DNA from: JABMQB01 sp963678235 | Lineage (GTDB): Bacteria > Bacteroidota > Bacteroidia > Bacteroidales > Prolixibacteraceae | Length of the DNA stretch: 64,000 nucleotides | Direction of reading: 5' to 3' | Assembly: GCA_963678235.1 (NCBI GenBank) | Contig: OY782766.1 | Coordinates: 4,154,001-4,218,000, forward strand | Shown here: piece by piece, positions 27,138-36,108 of the stretch | Layout of the letters: each line of letters starts with the position of its first letter | How positions within the stretch are numbered: position 1 is the stretch's first letter | The notes under the pieces: generated by a model | Told to the model about the DNA's origin: nothing | Seen by the model: the letters and a program-made list of their open reading frames with translations, nothing else | Databases searched by the model: none | Position numbers and translations under genes: made by a program

Positions 27138-27145
27138 CAAAGTTA
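27138..27145 (-). promoter_or_regulatory. -7 element of aroB
   Basis: On the minus strand TAACTTTG matches TAnnTTTG exactly, 22 bases before the aroB ATG. No clear -33 TTTG is seen. Confidence 0.4.
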
Positions 27146-27197
27146 AGTTTTAAATTAATATCCGAACGATAGGAACACTTTGTAAAGCTTAAAGTTT

Positions 27198-27205
27198 TAA
27201 ATTTG
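27198..27205 (+). promoter_or_regulatory. -7 element abutting the start of the 27209 gene
   Basis: TAAATTTG exactly matches TAnnTTTG, and only three bases separate it from the ATG at 27209. TTTG at 27179-27182 could be the -33 element, although the 15-base spacer is short. The transcript would be leaderless. Confidence 0.42.
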
Positions 27206-27208
27206 ATA

Positions 27209-27670
27209 ATGCAAAAAATAGAAATCGAAAATAAAAAACGCTCTAAAATAATCAAACTGATTTTCCTTCTGGGAAGTGTGTTAGCCCTTGTTGCTGCCGT
27301 GTTTGTTTATTTTGAAATGTATAAACAAGCGGTCATATTGGGAGGGGCATTTATGCTTTGGTTGCTGATTTTTCAATTTGCAGATTTTCAATACATCAAT
27401 TTTAGTATGGAGAACAAACGTGTCATTTTACGTTATTATCCTGTTGGCAAATTCGGGAAAAAGGAATTTAGCTCCATAGAATTTCCTTTTGAGGCACTGC
27501 ACAATGCAAACGTTGAAAAAACAATGATGGGCTTGTTTTCCGATTTGGTAATTACGGTAAAAACCAGGCGCGGAATTGCAGAATATCCCTCGGTGAGTTT
27601 AACCGCATTACGAAAAGAAGATATTCTTAAAATAAACCATACCTTGCAGTCCCTATTAGAACAGAAATAA
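27209..27670 (+). CDS. Membrane-anchored PH-like domain protein
   Basis: The 153-residue protein has two closely spaced membrane helices (about 15-35 and 40-58). A C-terminal beta-rich domain (about 70-150) follows, resembling the bacterial PH (bPH2-like) fold; the strands end in SVSLTALRKEDILKIN. The role is unknown. It precedes dprA by 22 bases, so the two are probably co-transcribed, but a functional link is not evident. Confidence 0.6.
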   Translation: MQKIEIENKKRSKIIKLIFLLGSVLALVAAVFVYFEMYKQAVILGGAFMLWLLIFQFADFQYINFSMENKRVILRYYPVGKFGKKEFSSIEFPFEALHNANVEKTMMGLFSDLVITVKTRRGIAEYPSVSLTALRKEDILKINHTLQSLLEQK

Positions 27671-27692
27671 ACGATCAACCCTCATTCACATC

Positions 27693-28799
27693 ATGACAGA
27701 CTCCTTCATATATAAGATTGCATTATCGATGATTCCGGGCATTGGTAGTTCTTTAACCCGCAACCTGGTATCCTATTGTGGAAGCGCCGAGGCTGTCTTT
27801 TCCGAATCAAGGAATAAGCTTCTGAAGATACCCGGAATTGGAATGGTGAACGCTTCAAGGATAACCGGGAATTCGGTAATTGCTGATGCCGAAAAGGAGT
27901 TCAATTATATTCAAAAAAACAATATCAAAGCTTTTTTTATTTCTGATAGCAATTACCCAAGAAGATTGTCAAATTGTGCGGATGCCCCAGTAGTGCTTTA
28001 TGCAAAAGGCGGTTTTAATTTCGATGAGGAAAAAGTGTTGAGCATTGTTGGGACCCGAAATGCCACAGAATATGGAAAAGAATTGTGCGATACTTTATTA
28101 CGTGAATTGTATGAAAGGAAGCACAAGGTTTTAATTGTTAGCGGACTGGCATATGGTATCGATGTACAAGCGCATAAATCGGCAATAAAACATTCACTTC
28201 CGACCATTGGCGTTTTAGGACATGGTTTAGATAAACTCTACCCGGCTTTGCATAAACCAATTGCTGATAAAATGCAACTGCAAGGCGGTATCGTTTCAGA
28301 CTTTCGGAGCGGAACAAAGATAGATCCACAAAACTTTTTGCAAAGAAACAGGATTATTGCGGGACTGGCTGATGCAACAATTGTTGTTGAATCGGGCTCG
28401 AAAGGAGGGGCTTTGGTTACAGCAAATATAGCTTCTTCGTATAACCGAGATGTATTTGCTTTCCCCGGAAGGGTAGGTGATGCCTACTCAAAAGGCTGCA
28501 ATAAATTGGTAAAGAACAATGGAGCTGCACTGATTGAGGGAATCGACGACCTTGAATATATTATGGGGTGGGAAAAAGGGAAATCGAAGCCGGATGCCGT
28601 CCAGCCAAGTCTATTTGTTGAGCTAAAAGGGAAAGAAAAATCTATCTACAATTTGCTGAAGGAGAAGGAGAAGCTTTTTATTGACCAAATTTGTTCCGAA
28701 ATTAATTTACCCATGGGCGTAGTTTCAGCAACCCTTCTCGAAATGGAGTTTAAAGGATTGGTGCTTGCTTTACCGGGTAAAGTGTATCGTGTCAAATAA
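27693..28799 (+). CDS. dprA: DNA-processing protein DprA
   Basis: DprA binds incoming single-stranded DNA during natural transformation and loads RecA. The 368-residue protein has an N-terminal helix-hairpin-helix region, a Rossmann-like central domain (SIVGTRNATEYGKEL, VSGLAYGIDVQAHKSA, NRIIAGLADATIVVESG) and a C-terminal winged-helix region. The domain order is complete. It follows the PH-like gene by 22 bases. Confidence 0.94.
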   Translation: MTDSFIYKIALSMIPGIGSSLTRNLVSYCGSAEAVFSESRNKLLKIPGIGMVNASRITGNSVIADAEKEFNYIQKNNIKAFFISDSNYPRRLSNCADAPVVLYAKGGFNFDEEKVLSIVGTRNATEYGKELCDTLLRELYERKHKVLIVSGLAYGIDVQAHKSAIKHSLPTIGVLGHGLDKLYPALHKPIADKMQLQGGIVSDFRSGTKIDPQNFLQRNRIIAGLADATIVVESGSKGGALVTANIASSYNRDVFAFPGRVGDAYSKGCNKLVKNNGAALIEGIDDLEYIMGWEKGKSKPDAVQPSLFVELKGKEKSIYNLLKEKEKLFIDQICSEINLPMGVVSATLLEMEFKGLVLALPGKVYRVK

Positions 28800-28940
28800 T
28801 AGTTGTGATTTGTTTTGATTGTTAGAGATTTGTTGTGCTTATATCAATAATTCCAATTGAAATTCGCCTTAATTCTATGATAAATCCAGATCTTTTAAAG
28901 GCTAAATTCTAAAGCATTTCTTTCATATTTCCCTTTAAAG

Positions 28941-28968
28941 TTGGGTTCAATATGTTTTTGTATTTTTG
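28941..28968 (+). promoter_or_regulatory. Promoter abutting the RhlE-like helicase gene
   Basis: TTG (28941-28943), a 17-base spacer and TATTTTTG (28961-28968) match the Bacteroidota promoter. Four bases (TAGG) separate it from the ATG at 28973, again implying a leaderless message. It also rules out the upstream in-frame ATG at 28952, which lies within the promoter. Confidence 0.5.
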
Positions 28969-28972
28969 TAGG

Positions 28973-30292
28973 ATGAAAAAGACCTTTGAAAGTTTAAAAA
29001 TATCGAAATCAATACTTAAGGGTTTGGATGAAATTGGGTTTAAAAAGCCAAGTCCGATTCAGGCGCAGGTAATTCCAATTATTAATTCGGGGGCGAATGT
29101 TATTGGTATTGCCCAAACCGGAACCGGAAAAACTGCTGCTTACCTGTTGCCTTTGCTCACCAAACTGGTCAAAGCTGAAGGGCACGAACCCAGGGCAATT
29201 GTATTGGTACCAACGCGCGAACTGGCAATTCAGGTGGGCGAAGATATCGAAGAACTTACAACATATTCAAATTTGCGATATGCCGCTGTTTTTGGAGGGG
29301 TTGGATGGACAAAACATGCTGAGCTTGTTGATCAGGGAATCGATATTTTGGCGGCAACACCGGGAAGGCTTTGGGACCTTCATAAAAGTGGCTACCTATC
29401 CATGAAAAAGGTCAGGTACCTGGTTATTGATGAAGCAGATCGCATGCTTGATATGGGTTTTATGCGGCAATTAAAGCAAATATTTGAAATTGTGCCTTCC
29501 AAAAGGCAAAACCTGCTTTTTTCGGCGACCTTTTCGGGAAAAGTGGAAATGTTGACCGAAGAATTCCTCGACCATTACGAAAAAGTGGAAGTATCGAAAT
29601 CAGCAACTACCGTAAAACTGGTCAAACAATTGGTTTATGAAGTGCCAAATTACCGCACTAAATTGAACCTGATTAAACACCTGTTGACCGATGAAGAAAA
29701 ATATACCAGGGTGATCATATTTGCGAAAACCAAAGATCATGCAGATGGAATTTTCAAGGTTATTAAACGAAAGGCTGAAGGCGAGGTTCGGATTTTGCAC
29801 TCAAACAAAGGTCAAACTTCCAGGATTAATTCAATCAATGCTTTTAAAGATGGGGAAATACGGGTTCTTATTTCCACTGATGTTTCTGCACGTGGATTAG
29901 ATGCGAGTTTGGTAAGCCATGTGATTAATTTTGATATTCCACAACGTTACGAAGACTATGTTCACCGCATTGGCAGAACTGCCCGGGCTGGTAACAAAGG
30001 TATTGCAATTACCTTGGTCGATCCTTCCGAAAAATGGCATTTGCCAAGGATTGAAGAACTGATCCGGATGAAGCTTCCAGTGGTTGATTTGCCACAGGAA
30101 GTTGAAATTGTTGGAACTTCGTTTGATGAGCAACAAAAGCAATTGCGCGAAATTGACCGACAGAAAAAAATTGATGATCCCAGTTTTCAGGGTGCATTCC
30201 ACGAGCGCAAAAAAAAATCAGAAAAAAAGAAAAAATACATTAGCAAGTTTGATCCTCGAAAAATGAATAAAAAAGGGAAAAGGAGACGATAA
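28973..30292 (+). CDS. DEAD-box RNA helicase, RhlE-like
   Basis: The 439-residue ATP-dependent RNA helicase shows the Q motif KPSPIQAQVIP, the Walker A motif AQTGTGKT, the DEAD box VIDEADRMLD and the SAT motif. The C-terminal RecA domain carries STDVSARGLDA and HRIGRTARAG. A Lys/Arg-rich tail (about 405-439) probably binds RNA. Such helicases act in ribosome assembly and cold-stress RNA remodelling. It stands alone on the plus strand before the ATP-grasp array. Confidence 0.93.
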   Translation: MKKTFESLKISKSILKGLDEIGFKKPSPIQAQVIPIINSGANVIGIAQTGTGKTAAYLLPLLTKLVKAEGHEPRAIVLVPTRELAIQVGEDIEELTTYSNLRYAAVFGGVGWTKHAELVDQGIDILAATPGRLWDLHKSGYLSMKKVRYLVIDEADRMLDMGFMRQLKQIFEIVPSKRQNLLFSATFSGKVEMLTEEFLDHYEKVEVSKSATTVKLVKQLVYEVPNYRTKLNLIKHLLTDEEKYTRVIIFAKTKDHADGIFKVIKRKAEGEVRILHSNKGQTSRINSINAFKDGEIRVLISTDVSARGLDASLVSHVINFDIPQRYEDYVHRIGRTARAGNKGIAITLVDPSEKWHLPRIEELIRMKLPVVDLPQEVEIVGTSFDEQQKQLREIDRQKKIDDPSFQGAFHERKKKSEKKKKYISKFDPRKMNKKGKRRR

Positions 30293-30374
30293 GATTTTTG
30301 AGATCATTAAACCTCAAACTATTTATATTTAATACAAAAGAGTTTGGCTGTCTGCCTTGTTAGGAGTATCTATC

Positions 30375-31502
30375 TTAAAAATAGTATGGGTCCTTACTTT
30401 TTTCTTCTTTATATCTGTTTATAAAATACATGGTATGTTTACCAAACAGAGGGCCGTACATGATTTGCTGGCCTACTATCGATTGCCGGCTAAGATTAAA
30501 CTCTATGAATACCGGATTGCCATCTTTTTTTATTGCAATATCCCATGAAATAAGTGTAAACCGAAGGAATCGCTGGTGATTGCTTACACAGAAATCAACA
30601 ACCTGATTGTAATTTGGAATCGAGAACCCACTAAATTTTACTCCTGACTCGGGATGTTCCGAATAATAATTCACATATTTATCCAGAGCGAAATTAGAAA
30701 TTGTACCGTCCTGTTCGATGTTACAATACAAACCATTGTACGATGCATTATCTATTTGCGAATTGCCGCGACCAATTCTCATATATGCTCCCAAAACTAC
30801 AACTTCAGAATCAACTTTGGCAGTCATTAACCGGCATGTGTTTACCGACTTCGGATTAAATTTGGCCATTAGCTCATGCTGAACTACTTTCTCTTGTAGT
30901 ATATAACTTCCCGATTTATACGATTTATTATTTTTAAGTAGCGAAGCAATATTTTCTGCGGTATCTATAATTATATTCCTTCCCCCTCCCGATAATATGG
31001 CAGGTTTCAAAACCAAAGACCCTGGTGTTGAGGCAATTTTTTGTAACGCCTCAGTTTCATTCACAAGATTGTTTTCATCGTCAAAAATATATCCATCAAG
31101 CAGTTTGAAGATGGTTTTGGGCATGTCTGTTTTATTAAAATACAGATCGTACGATAATTTGTCACAATATGCAGGAGATAATTTAGTTTTGTTAAGATGT
31201 GGCTCAATGATTGGGAAATAGAGTGCTTCGGGGATATATTCCGGCTTTGCTATTTTGTTGATTTTATAGTAGAATAAGTGCCAGTCGGTATTTTTAAATC
31301 CTGAGAAATGCTTCATAAGGAATTGTTTTGATTCATTAAGAAAGTCTTGGTCTTCTGGCGTTTTTTTATATCGGGAATCAGATTTAAGTCGTTTCCGTTG
31401 TTGTCTTTGTCTTCTAATTAAATCGATTTTTACTTTCTGCAATTCATAAAAATGCTGGTATTTTGTTTTTAGAAGTTGTTTTATATTCCTACGTATAGAC
31501 AT
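30375..31502 (-). CDS. ATP-grasp ligase paralogue 1, distal end of an eight-gene array
   Basis: This is the last-transcribed member of the array, with 375 residues. It resembles the sugar-transfer associated ATP-grasp family (PF14397), enzymes predicted to form amide or peptide bonds using ATP. Visible blocks are LVLKPAILSGGGRNI (nucleotide-binding lysine and glycine loop), SVNTCRLMTAKVDSEVVV, ISWDIAI and FIEFNLSRQ with the metal-binding E-x-N. Two features set it apart: NGLYCNI replaces the usual GG-I/L-x-C block, and the conserved HQ after the metal motif reads QQ. Overall it looks most like paralogue 3. There is no signal peptide. Confidence 0.85.
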   Translation of the reverse strand: MSIRRNIKQLLKTKYQHFYELQKVKIDLIRRQRQQRKRLKSDSRYKKTPEDQDFLNESKQFLMKHFSGFKNTDWHLFYYKINKIAKPEYIPEALYFPIIEPHLNKTKLSPAYCDKLSYDLYFNKTDMPKTIFKLLDGYIFDDENNLVNETEALQKIASTPGSLVLKPAILSGGGRNIIIDTAENIASLLKNNKSYKSGSYILQEKVVQHELMAKFNPKSVNTCRLMTAKVDSEVVVLGAYMRIGRGNSQIDNASYNGLYCNIEQDGTISNFALDKYVNYYSEHPESGVKFSGFSIPNYNQVVDFCVSNHQRFLRFTLISWDIAIKKDGNPVFIEFNLSRQSIVGQQIMYGPLFGKHTMYFINRYKEEKSKDPYYF

Positions 31503-31513
31503 ATGAAAGTACC

Positions 31514-32647
31514 TTAAAACGTTTCGATAAAATTTTTATTATTCTTGTGTTTAAGATAATAGTTGATAAAATATTTGGTATGTTGACCAAACAAAGGGCC
31601 ATCTAAAATTTGATGGCCATGAATTGCCGGACGCCTAAAGTTATATTCAATAAAAATGGGGTTTTTATTTTCATCGATTGCAATATCCCAGGAGATAATT
31701 TTGAATCGCAAAATTTGCTTATGATAGCTTTTACAAAAATTAACGGCTTTTTTGTAACCCGGAACTATAAAACCATTGTACTTTAACCCGCTGTCTTCAT
31801 GCTTAAATTGTTTTTTCCCTTCCATATCGATGGCGTACTCCGAAATTTGTCCAGAGGGATCGATGCTGCACATTATTCCGCCTTGCCCGCCATTATCCAC
31901 TTTTGTGTTGCCTCTTCCAATTCGGAAATATGCTCCAAGAACCACTATTTCAGAACCAATTCTGGCAGTCATAATTCTACATGTATTGACCGATTGGGGG
32001 TGAAATTTTGCCATTTCTTTATGCTGTATTATCATCTTTTGAATTACGTAACTTCCTTCTGAATAATCAGGGTTTTTCGAAATCAGATCAGCAATATTTT
32101 TGGCGAAATCGACCAATATATTTTTCCCCCCTCCACTAAAAATGGCTGGTTTTACGATTAATTCTTCGTTTAAATTTTGTAAATAGCTGATTGCTTCATT
32201 TTGCATTATCAGCTTATTTTCTCCATCAAATATTCTACCCCGATGTAGTTTGAACAATGTTTCCGGCAGACTGTTTTTGTTAAAAATGATGTCGTAGGAC
32301 GTTTTATCGGTATAGGCTTGGTGTAAGTCTATTCGGTTATAAACGTCAATCAAAGTAGTAAAGAACAAACCATCGGGTATATATCTCAAATCTTTGTTCC
32401 CATTGAGGCATGAATAATAATGGTGCCAATCGGTATTTTTATATCCACAAAAATTCGATCGAAGAAATTGTTTTACATCTGATAAGTAAGCTTTGTCCTT
32501 CTTTGCTACCTTTATCAAAGGATCCGTCCGAATAGTTTTTTTTATTCCTTTCTCAAGTCTACTCGTTTCAAATACTCTTCTTTGGTAAAAAAATAATTTG
32601 TGGTATAGTATTTTTATACCTCGATTAAATTTTGCTCTACGAATCAT
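31514..32647 (-). CDS. ATP-grasp ligase paralogue 2
   Basis: The 377-residue paralogue lies 11 bases from paralogue 1. The basic N-terminal region (about 1-45) is followed by TDWHHYYSCLNG and DGLFFTTL. The catalytic half shows LIVKPAIFSGGGKNI, SVNTCRIMTARIGSEIVV, RIGRGNTKVDN, ISWDIAI and FIEYNFRRPAIHGHQ. It resembles paralogue 4 most (shared LFK-x-x-RGR, RRPA and HQ-x-LDGP). Active-site residues appear intact. The substrate is unknown; family context suggests ligation of an amino acid or amine to a sugar-linked acceptor. Confidence 0.85.
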   Translation of the reverse strand: MIRRAKFNRGIKILYHKLFFYQRRVFETSRLEKGIKKTIRTDPLIKVAKKDKAYLSDVKQFLRSNFCGYKNTDWHHYYSCLNGNKDLRYIPDGLFFTTLIDVYNRIDLHQAYTDKTSYDIIFNKNSLPETLFKLHRGRIFDGENKLIMQNEAISYLQNLNEELIVKPAIFSGGGKNILVDFAKNIADLISKNPDYSEGSYVIQKMIIQHKEMAKFHPQSVNTCRIMTARIGSEIVVLGAYFRIGRGNTKVDNGGQGGIMCSIDPSGQISEYAIDMEGKKQFKHEDSGLKYNGFIVPGYKKAVNFCKSYHKQILRFKIISWDIAIDENKNPIFIEYNFRRPAIHGHQILDGPLFGQHTKYFINYYLKHKNNKNFIETF

Positions 32648-32677
32648 TTCTACATGCAGTTTACAAATGTCTGATAA

Positions 32678-33802
32678 TTAAATTAAAAGTATATCTTTTC
32701 CCATTTCTTCTTTAAATCTCCCGATGAAGTAATCTGTATATTCCCCAAACAATGGGCCATTTAAAATTTGATGCGATGTAATTGCCTGAATTCGAAGGTT
32801 AAATTCAATGAAAACTGGCATTCCTTTTTGGTCGATGGCAATATCCCACGAGATAAAAGTAAAACGCATGAGTTTTTTATGGGTTTGCAGGCAAAAATCG
32901 ACAACTGCAGAATAATTTGGAATTGAAAATTCGTCAAATTTAATATCGGTATCCGGGTGAACATCGTAGGTTCGGGCAAATTTATCAATAGCAGGACCAG
33001 AAATTGTACCGTCACTATTTATTTTGCATTTAATTCCTCCCGATTGTCCATTATCCATTTTTTTATTGTCCCTTCCGATCCTGAAAAATGAAGATAAAAC
33101 AACAATTTCTGAATCAACACGGGCAGTCATTATGCGACATGTGTTTACCGATGGCGGATGGAATTTAGCCATTTCCGGGTGCTGGGCAACTTGTTCCTGA
33201 AGGATGTAACTTCCAACAGAATACTTCTTCTCCGCAGACAATAAATCTGCAATTTCGTGTGCATTGGCAAAAACAATGTCCCTTCCACCACCACTTACAA
33301 TCGCTGGTTTTAGCACCAAGGCTTTATCCTTTTTTAGTAATAAGTTCAGGGCATCGGTTTTTGTAAGTAATTGATGATTGTCCGAATAAAAATTACCGCT
33401 TATTATTTTAAAAATAGTTTTTGGCATAAATCTTTTTGGAATGAAAAGATCGTAAGAGATTTTATCGGAATAAGCAGTTTCCAAATCAAAGTTATTAAGG
33501 GTAGGTTCAATGCTCGGAAAGAATATATTATTGGGGATAAACCCTATTTTTTTCGACTGGTAATATGTAGCATAGTAAACATGATAAGCCGTACTTTTTT
33601 GACTTGAAAAATTCTGTATAAACTGCCTGGCTTTTTTTCGGTATCCTATATCTAGCCGTACTTCTTTGAATTGAGAATTGGTTTTGATTTGATTTTGCAT
33701 GTTCCTTTTAATCCGCACAGAAGAAAAGAACCTTCTTTGGCGCTTAAAAGAAAGAAGATATGCTCGCTTAAAAAGGATTCGTATTTTTTGAAATAAAGGC
33801 AC
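32678..33802 (-). CDS. ATP-grasp ligase paralogue 3
   Basis: The 374-residue paralogue lies 30 bases from paralogue 2. Its acceptor-side block is altered: where most members read N-T-x-W-H, this one reads STAYHVYYA and lacks the tryptophan. The catalytic part is intact: LVLKPAIVSGGGRDI, SVNTCRIMTARVDSEIVV, ISWDIAI and FIEFNLRIQAITSHQ. It shares DGTIS and SIPNY-x2-VVDFC with paralogue 1. The changed N-terminal block may reflect a different acceptor; this is inference. Confidence 0.85.
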   Translation of the reverse strand: MPLFQKIRILFKRAYLLSFKRQRRFFSSVRIKRNMQNQIKTNSQFKEVRLDIGYRKKARQFIQNFSSQKSTAYHVYYATYYQSKKIGFIPNNIFFPSIEPTLNNFDLETAYSDKISYDLFIPKRFMPKTIFKIISGNFYSDNHQLLTKTDALNLLLKKDKALVLKPAIVSGGGRDIVFANAHEIADLLSAEKKYSVGSYILQEQVAQHPEMAKFHPPSVNTCRIMTARVDSEIVVLSSFFRIGRDNKKMDNGQSGGIKCKINSDGTISGPAIDKFARTYDVHPDTDIKFDEFSIPNYSAVVDFCLQTHKKLMRFTFISWDIAIDQKGMPVFIEFNLRIQAITSHQILNGPLFGEYTDYFIGRFKEEMGKDILLI

Positions 33803-33818
33803 TGGTTCGCTTTTAGAT

Positions 33819-34952
33819 TTAGGTAGTTTGCTGAAAAATTTCTGTTTGTTTTTTCCGTTTATAAAGTTCTATGAAATAGTTGGTGTGCTCACCAAATATT
33901 GGGCCATCCAGCAATTGGTGCCCGTTCACTGCCGGTCGCCTGCAGTTGTATTCAATAAACACCGGGTTTCCTTTAGAATCAATTGCAATATCCCACGATA
34001 TGAGTGTGAAACGTAAAATCCGCTGATGATTTTTCTTACAAAAATCGATTGCTTTGTCATATTCTGGGATTTTAAAATCAGTGAATTTTATGTTGCTATC
34101 GGGGTGCTGTGCATACTTTTTTGCGTGCATATCAATTGCATAATCTGAAATATATCCATGTTTATTGATACTGCACATCAAGCCACCCAAGCCGCCGTTA
34201 TCTACTTTTGAATTGTTCCTTCCGATTCTAAAATAGGCAGCTAAAACAACAATATCAGATTCTATTCTGGCAGTCATAATCCTACAGGTATTGACCGATT
34301 CCGGATGAAATTTTGCCATTTCCGGGTGTTGGTTGATTTTTTTTTGAATGATGAAGCTTCCTTCTGTATAATTGTGGTCATCCTCCAATTTCTTTGCTAT
34401 ATTTTCTGCATCATCAAGGACAACATCTTTTCCACCGCCACTCTGAATTGCCGGCTTTAAAACAAGCACTTCCTTCATGCTGGCTAATTGTTTTATTGCC
34501 TGTTCTTTTTGCCAAAAATTATTGTCATTATTAAAATAACGGCCTCTATATATTTTAAACAATGTTTCCGGCATGTCTTTCGCATCAAAAAATAAGTCGT
34601 ATGAAGTTTTATCTGCATAGGCAGGGAATAAATCTAATTTGTTAATTGTTGGGATTATCGATGCATAAAACAAGCTGTCGGGTATGTATTCTGCTTTCTT
34701 AATGCCATTTATAGAAGAATAATAGTGATGCCAATTTGTGTTTTTATATCCCTCAAAATTATTGATGAGAAACTGTTTTGATTTCTGAAGATAGGCTTTG
34801 TCTTTTTTAACCATCTTGAGGTTCGGATTACGTTTGATCCTTTTTCGAATGCCAATTGTGCTTCGCCAAATATCACGTTTTTGGCGTTGCAGAAAAAATA
34901 TCTTTTGGAATCCTGCTTTTAATTGTTGACGAATTTTTGAAAGCTTTAACAT
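33819..34952 (-). CDS. ATP-grasp ligase paralogue 4
   Basis: The 377-residue paralogue lies 16 bases from paralogue 3. Blocks in order are KDKAYLQKSKQFL, TNWHHYYSSING, ETLFKIYRGR, LVLKPAIQSGGGKDV, SVNTCRIMTARIESDIVV, RIGRNNSKVDN, ISWDIAI and FIEYNCRRPAVNGHQ. It is the closest relative of paralogue 2 by shared motifs. The order 4-3 followed by 2-1 looks like a duplicated two-gene unit. No signal peptide or membrane helix is seen, so it should be cytoplasmic. Confidence 0.85.
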   Translation of the reverse strand: MLKLSKIRQQLKAGFQKIFFLQRQKRDIWRSTIGIRKRIKRNPNLKMVKKDKAYLQKSKQFLINNFEGYKNTNWHHYYSSINGIKKAEYIPDSLFYASIIPTINKLDLFPAYADKTSYDLFFDAKDMPETLFKIYRGRYFNNDNNFWQKEQAIKQLASMKEVLVLKPAIQSGGGKDVVLDDAENIAKKLEDDHNYTEGSFIIQKKINQHPEMAKFHPESVNTCRIMTARIESDIVVLAAYFRIGRNNSKVDNGGLGGLMCSINKHGYISDYAIDMHAKKYAQHPDSNIKFTDFKIPEYDKAIDFCKKNHQRILRFTLISWDIAIDSKGNPVFIEYNCRRPAVNGHQLLDGPIFGEHTNYFIELYKRKKQTEIFQQTT

Positions 34953-34986
34953 AGGTCGGTTTTATTCTTTTTTATGCTATAAAAGA

Positions 34987-36108
34987 TTAAATAAAATATT
35001 CATTTTTTTGGCATTCTTCCTTATATCTCTGAATGAAGTAATCGGTATGTTCGCCAAACAATGGTCCATCAAAATATTGATGTACACTGATATCAGGTTG
35101 CCTGAAATTATATTCGATAAAAATAATTTCTCCGTGTTTTCCTATGGCAATATCCCATGAAATAATGGTAAATCGCATGATTTTTTTATGATTCGTAATG
35201 CAAAAGTTTAATGCTTCTTTGTAATTGGGTATTTCAAAATCCTTAAATTTTATTCCTGAATCCGGATGTAGGTAATAACGGTTAAATTGCAGGTCAATGC
35301 CAAAATCGTTCAATTTACCATTTGAGTTGGCACCTACCATAATGCCGCCGCTACTACCATTGTCAATCGGACTATTATTAATCCCCATCCTCATGAAGTA
35401 GGATAAAACCTCAATATTTGAGCCTTTTCGCGCAGATGTTATTCTTAAGGTATTTATTGATGCAGGATGGAATATTGCCATTTCAGGGTGTTGCTCTATT
35501 TTCTCCTGTAAAATATAACTTCTTTTATAACTTCTTTTGCTTTCGAGCATTTCAACCAGGTTTTTTGCTTTGTCGATTATAACACCTTTGCCTCCACTGC
35601 TGTTAACGGCATGTTTTAAAACTACTATTTCATCGCTCTGGGCCAGTTTTGCAATTGCTTCCGATTTATGGACTTTATTATTTTCAGAATCATAAAAATC
35701 CCCATTCATAAGTTTAAAAATTGTGCGTGGCATCACCGACTTTTCAAATATCAGGTCAAAAGCTGTTTTGTCCATGTACGACGAAGTTAGCTCTGTGTAG
35801 TTTAAGCGTGAGAATATTTTTGCGAAAAAGAGTGAATCAGGAATATATTCCGCTTTTTTAATTTGGTTGTGCGACGAATAATAATAGTGCCAGTTGGTAT
35901 TCGTATATCCTGAAAAATTTGTTTTTAAAAACTGTTTCGACCGTTTCAGGTACTTTTTATCTTTAGGTGGCTTTGATTTTGGAAAATCTCTCTTTATTTT
36001 CCGTTTGATGCTACGTTCACTGAGTAACGCATTAATTTTCCTCCTTTGATAAACTTGAAAGGCGTGGATTATTCGTTTTAATATAATACGGAATTTTATA
36101 GGCTGCAT
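34987..36108 (-). CDS. ATP-grasp ligase paralogue 5, divergent nucleotide loop
   Basis: The 373-residue paralogue overlaps the upstream paralogue 6 by 13 bases. It is one of the two most divergent members. The loop reads VVLKHAVNSSGGKGV, where Pro is replaced by His and the first loop Gly by Ser. The NTCRIMTAR block reads NTLRITSARKGS, and the tail of the metal motif reads FIEYNFRQPDISVHQ. The lysine, ISWDIAI and E-x-N are kept, so activity is plausible with altered specificity. Confidence 0.83.
   Translation of the reverse strand: MQPIKFRIILKRIIHAFQVYQRRKINALLSERSIKRKIKRDFPKSKPPKDKKYLKRSKQFLKTNFSGYTNTNWHYYYSSHNQIKKAEYIPDSLFFAKIFSRLNYTELTSSYMDKTAFDLIFEKSVMPRTIFKLMNGDFYDSENNKVHKSEAIAKLAQSDEIVVLKHAVNSSGGKGVIIDKAKNLVEMLESKRSYKRSYILQEKIEQHPEMAIFHPASINTLRITSARKGSNIEVLSYFMRMGINNSPIDNGSSGGIMVGANSNGKLNDFGIDLQFNRYYLHPDSGIKFKDFEIPNYKEALNFCITNHKKIMRFTIISWDIAIGKHGEIIFIEYNFRQPDISVHQYFDGPLFGEHTDYFIQRYKEECQKNEYFI

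Noticed and set aside
30311..30352. CTCAAACT/AGAGTTTGG hairpin as the terminator of the ATP-grasp array
   Set aside because: The loop is long and no T run follows on the minus strand, so it is not supported as a terminator.
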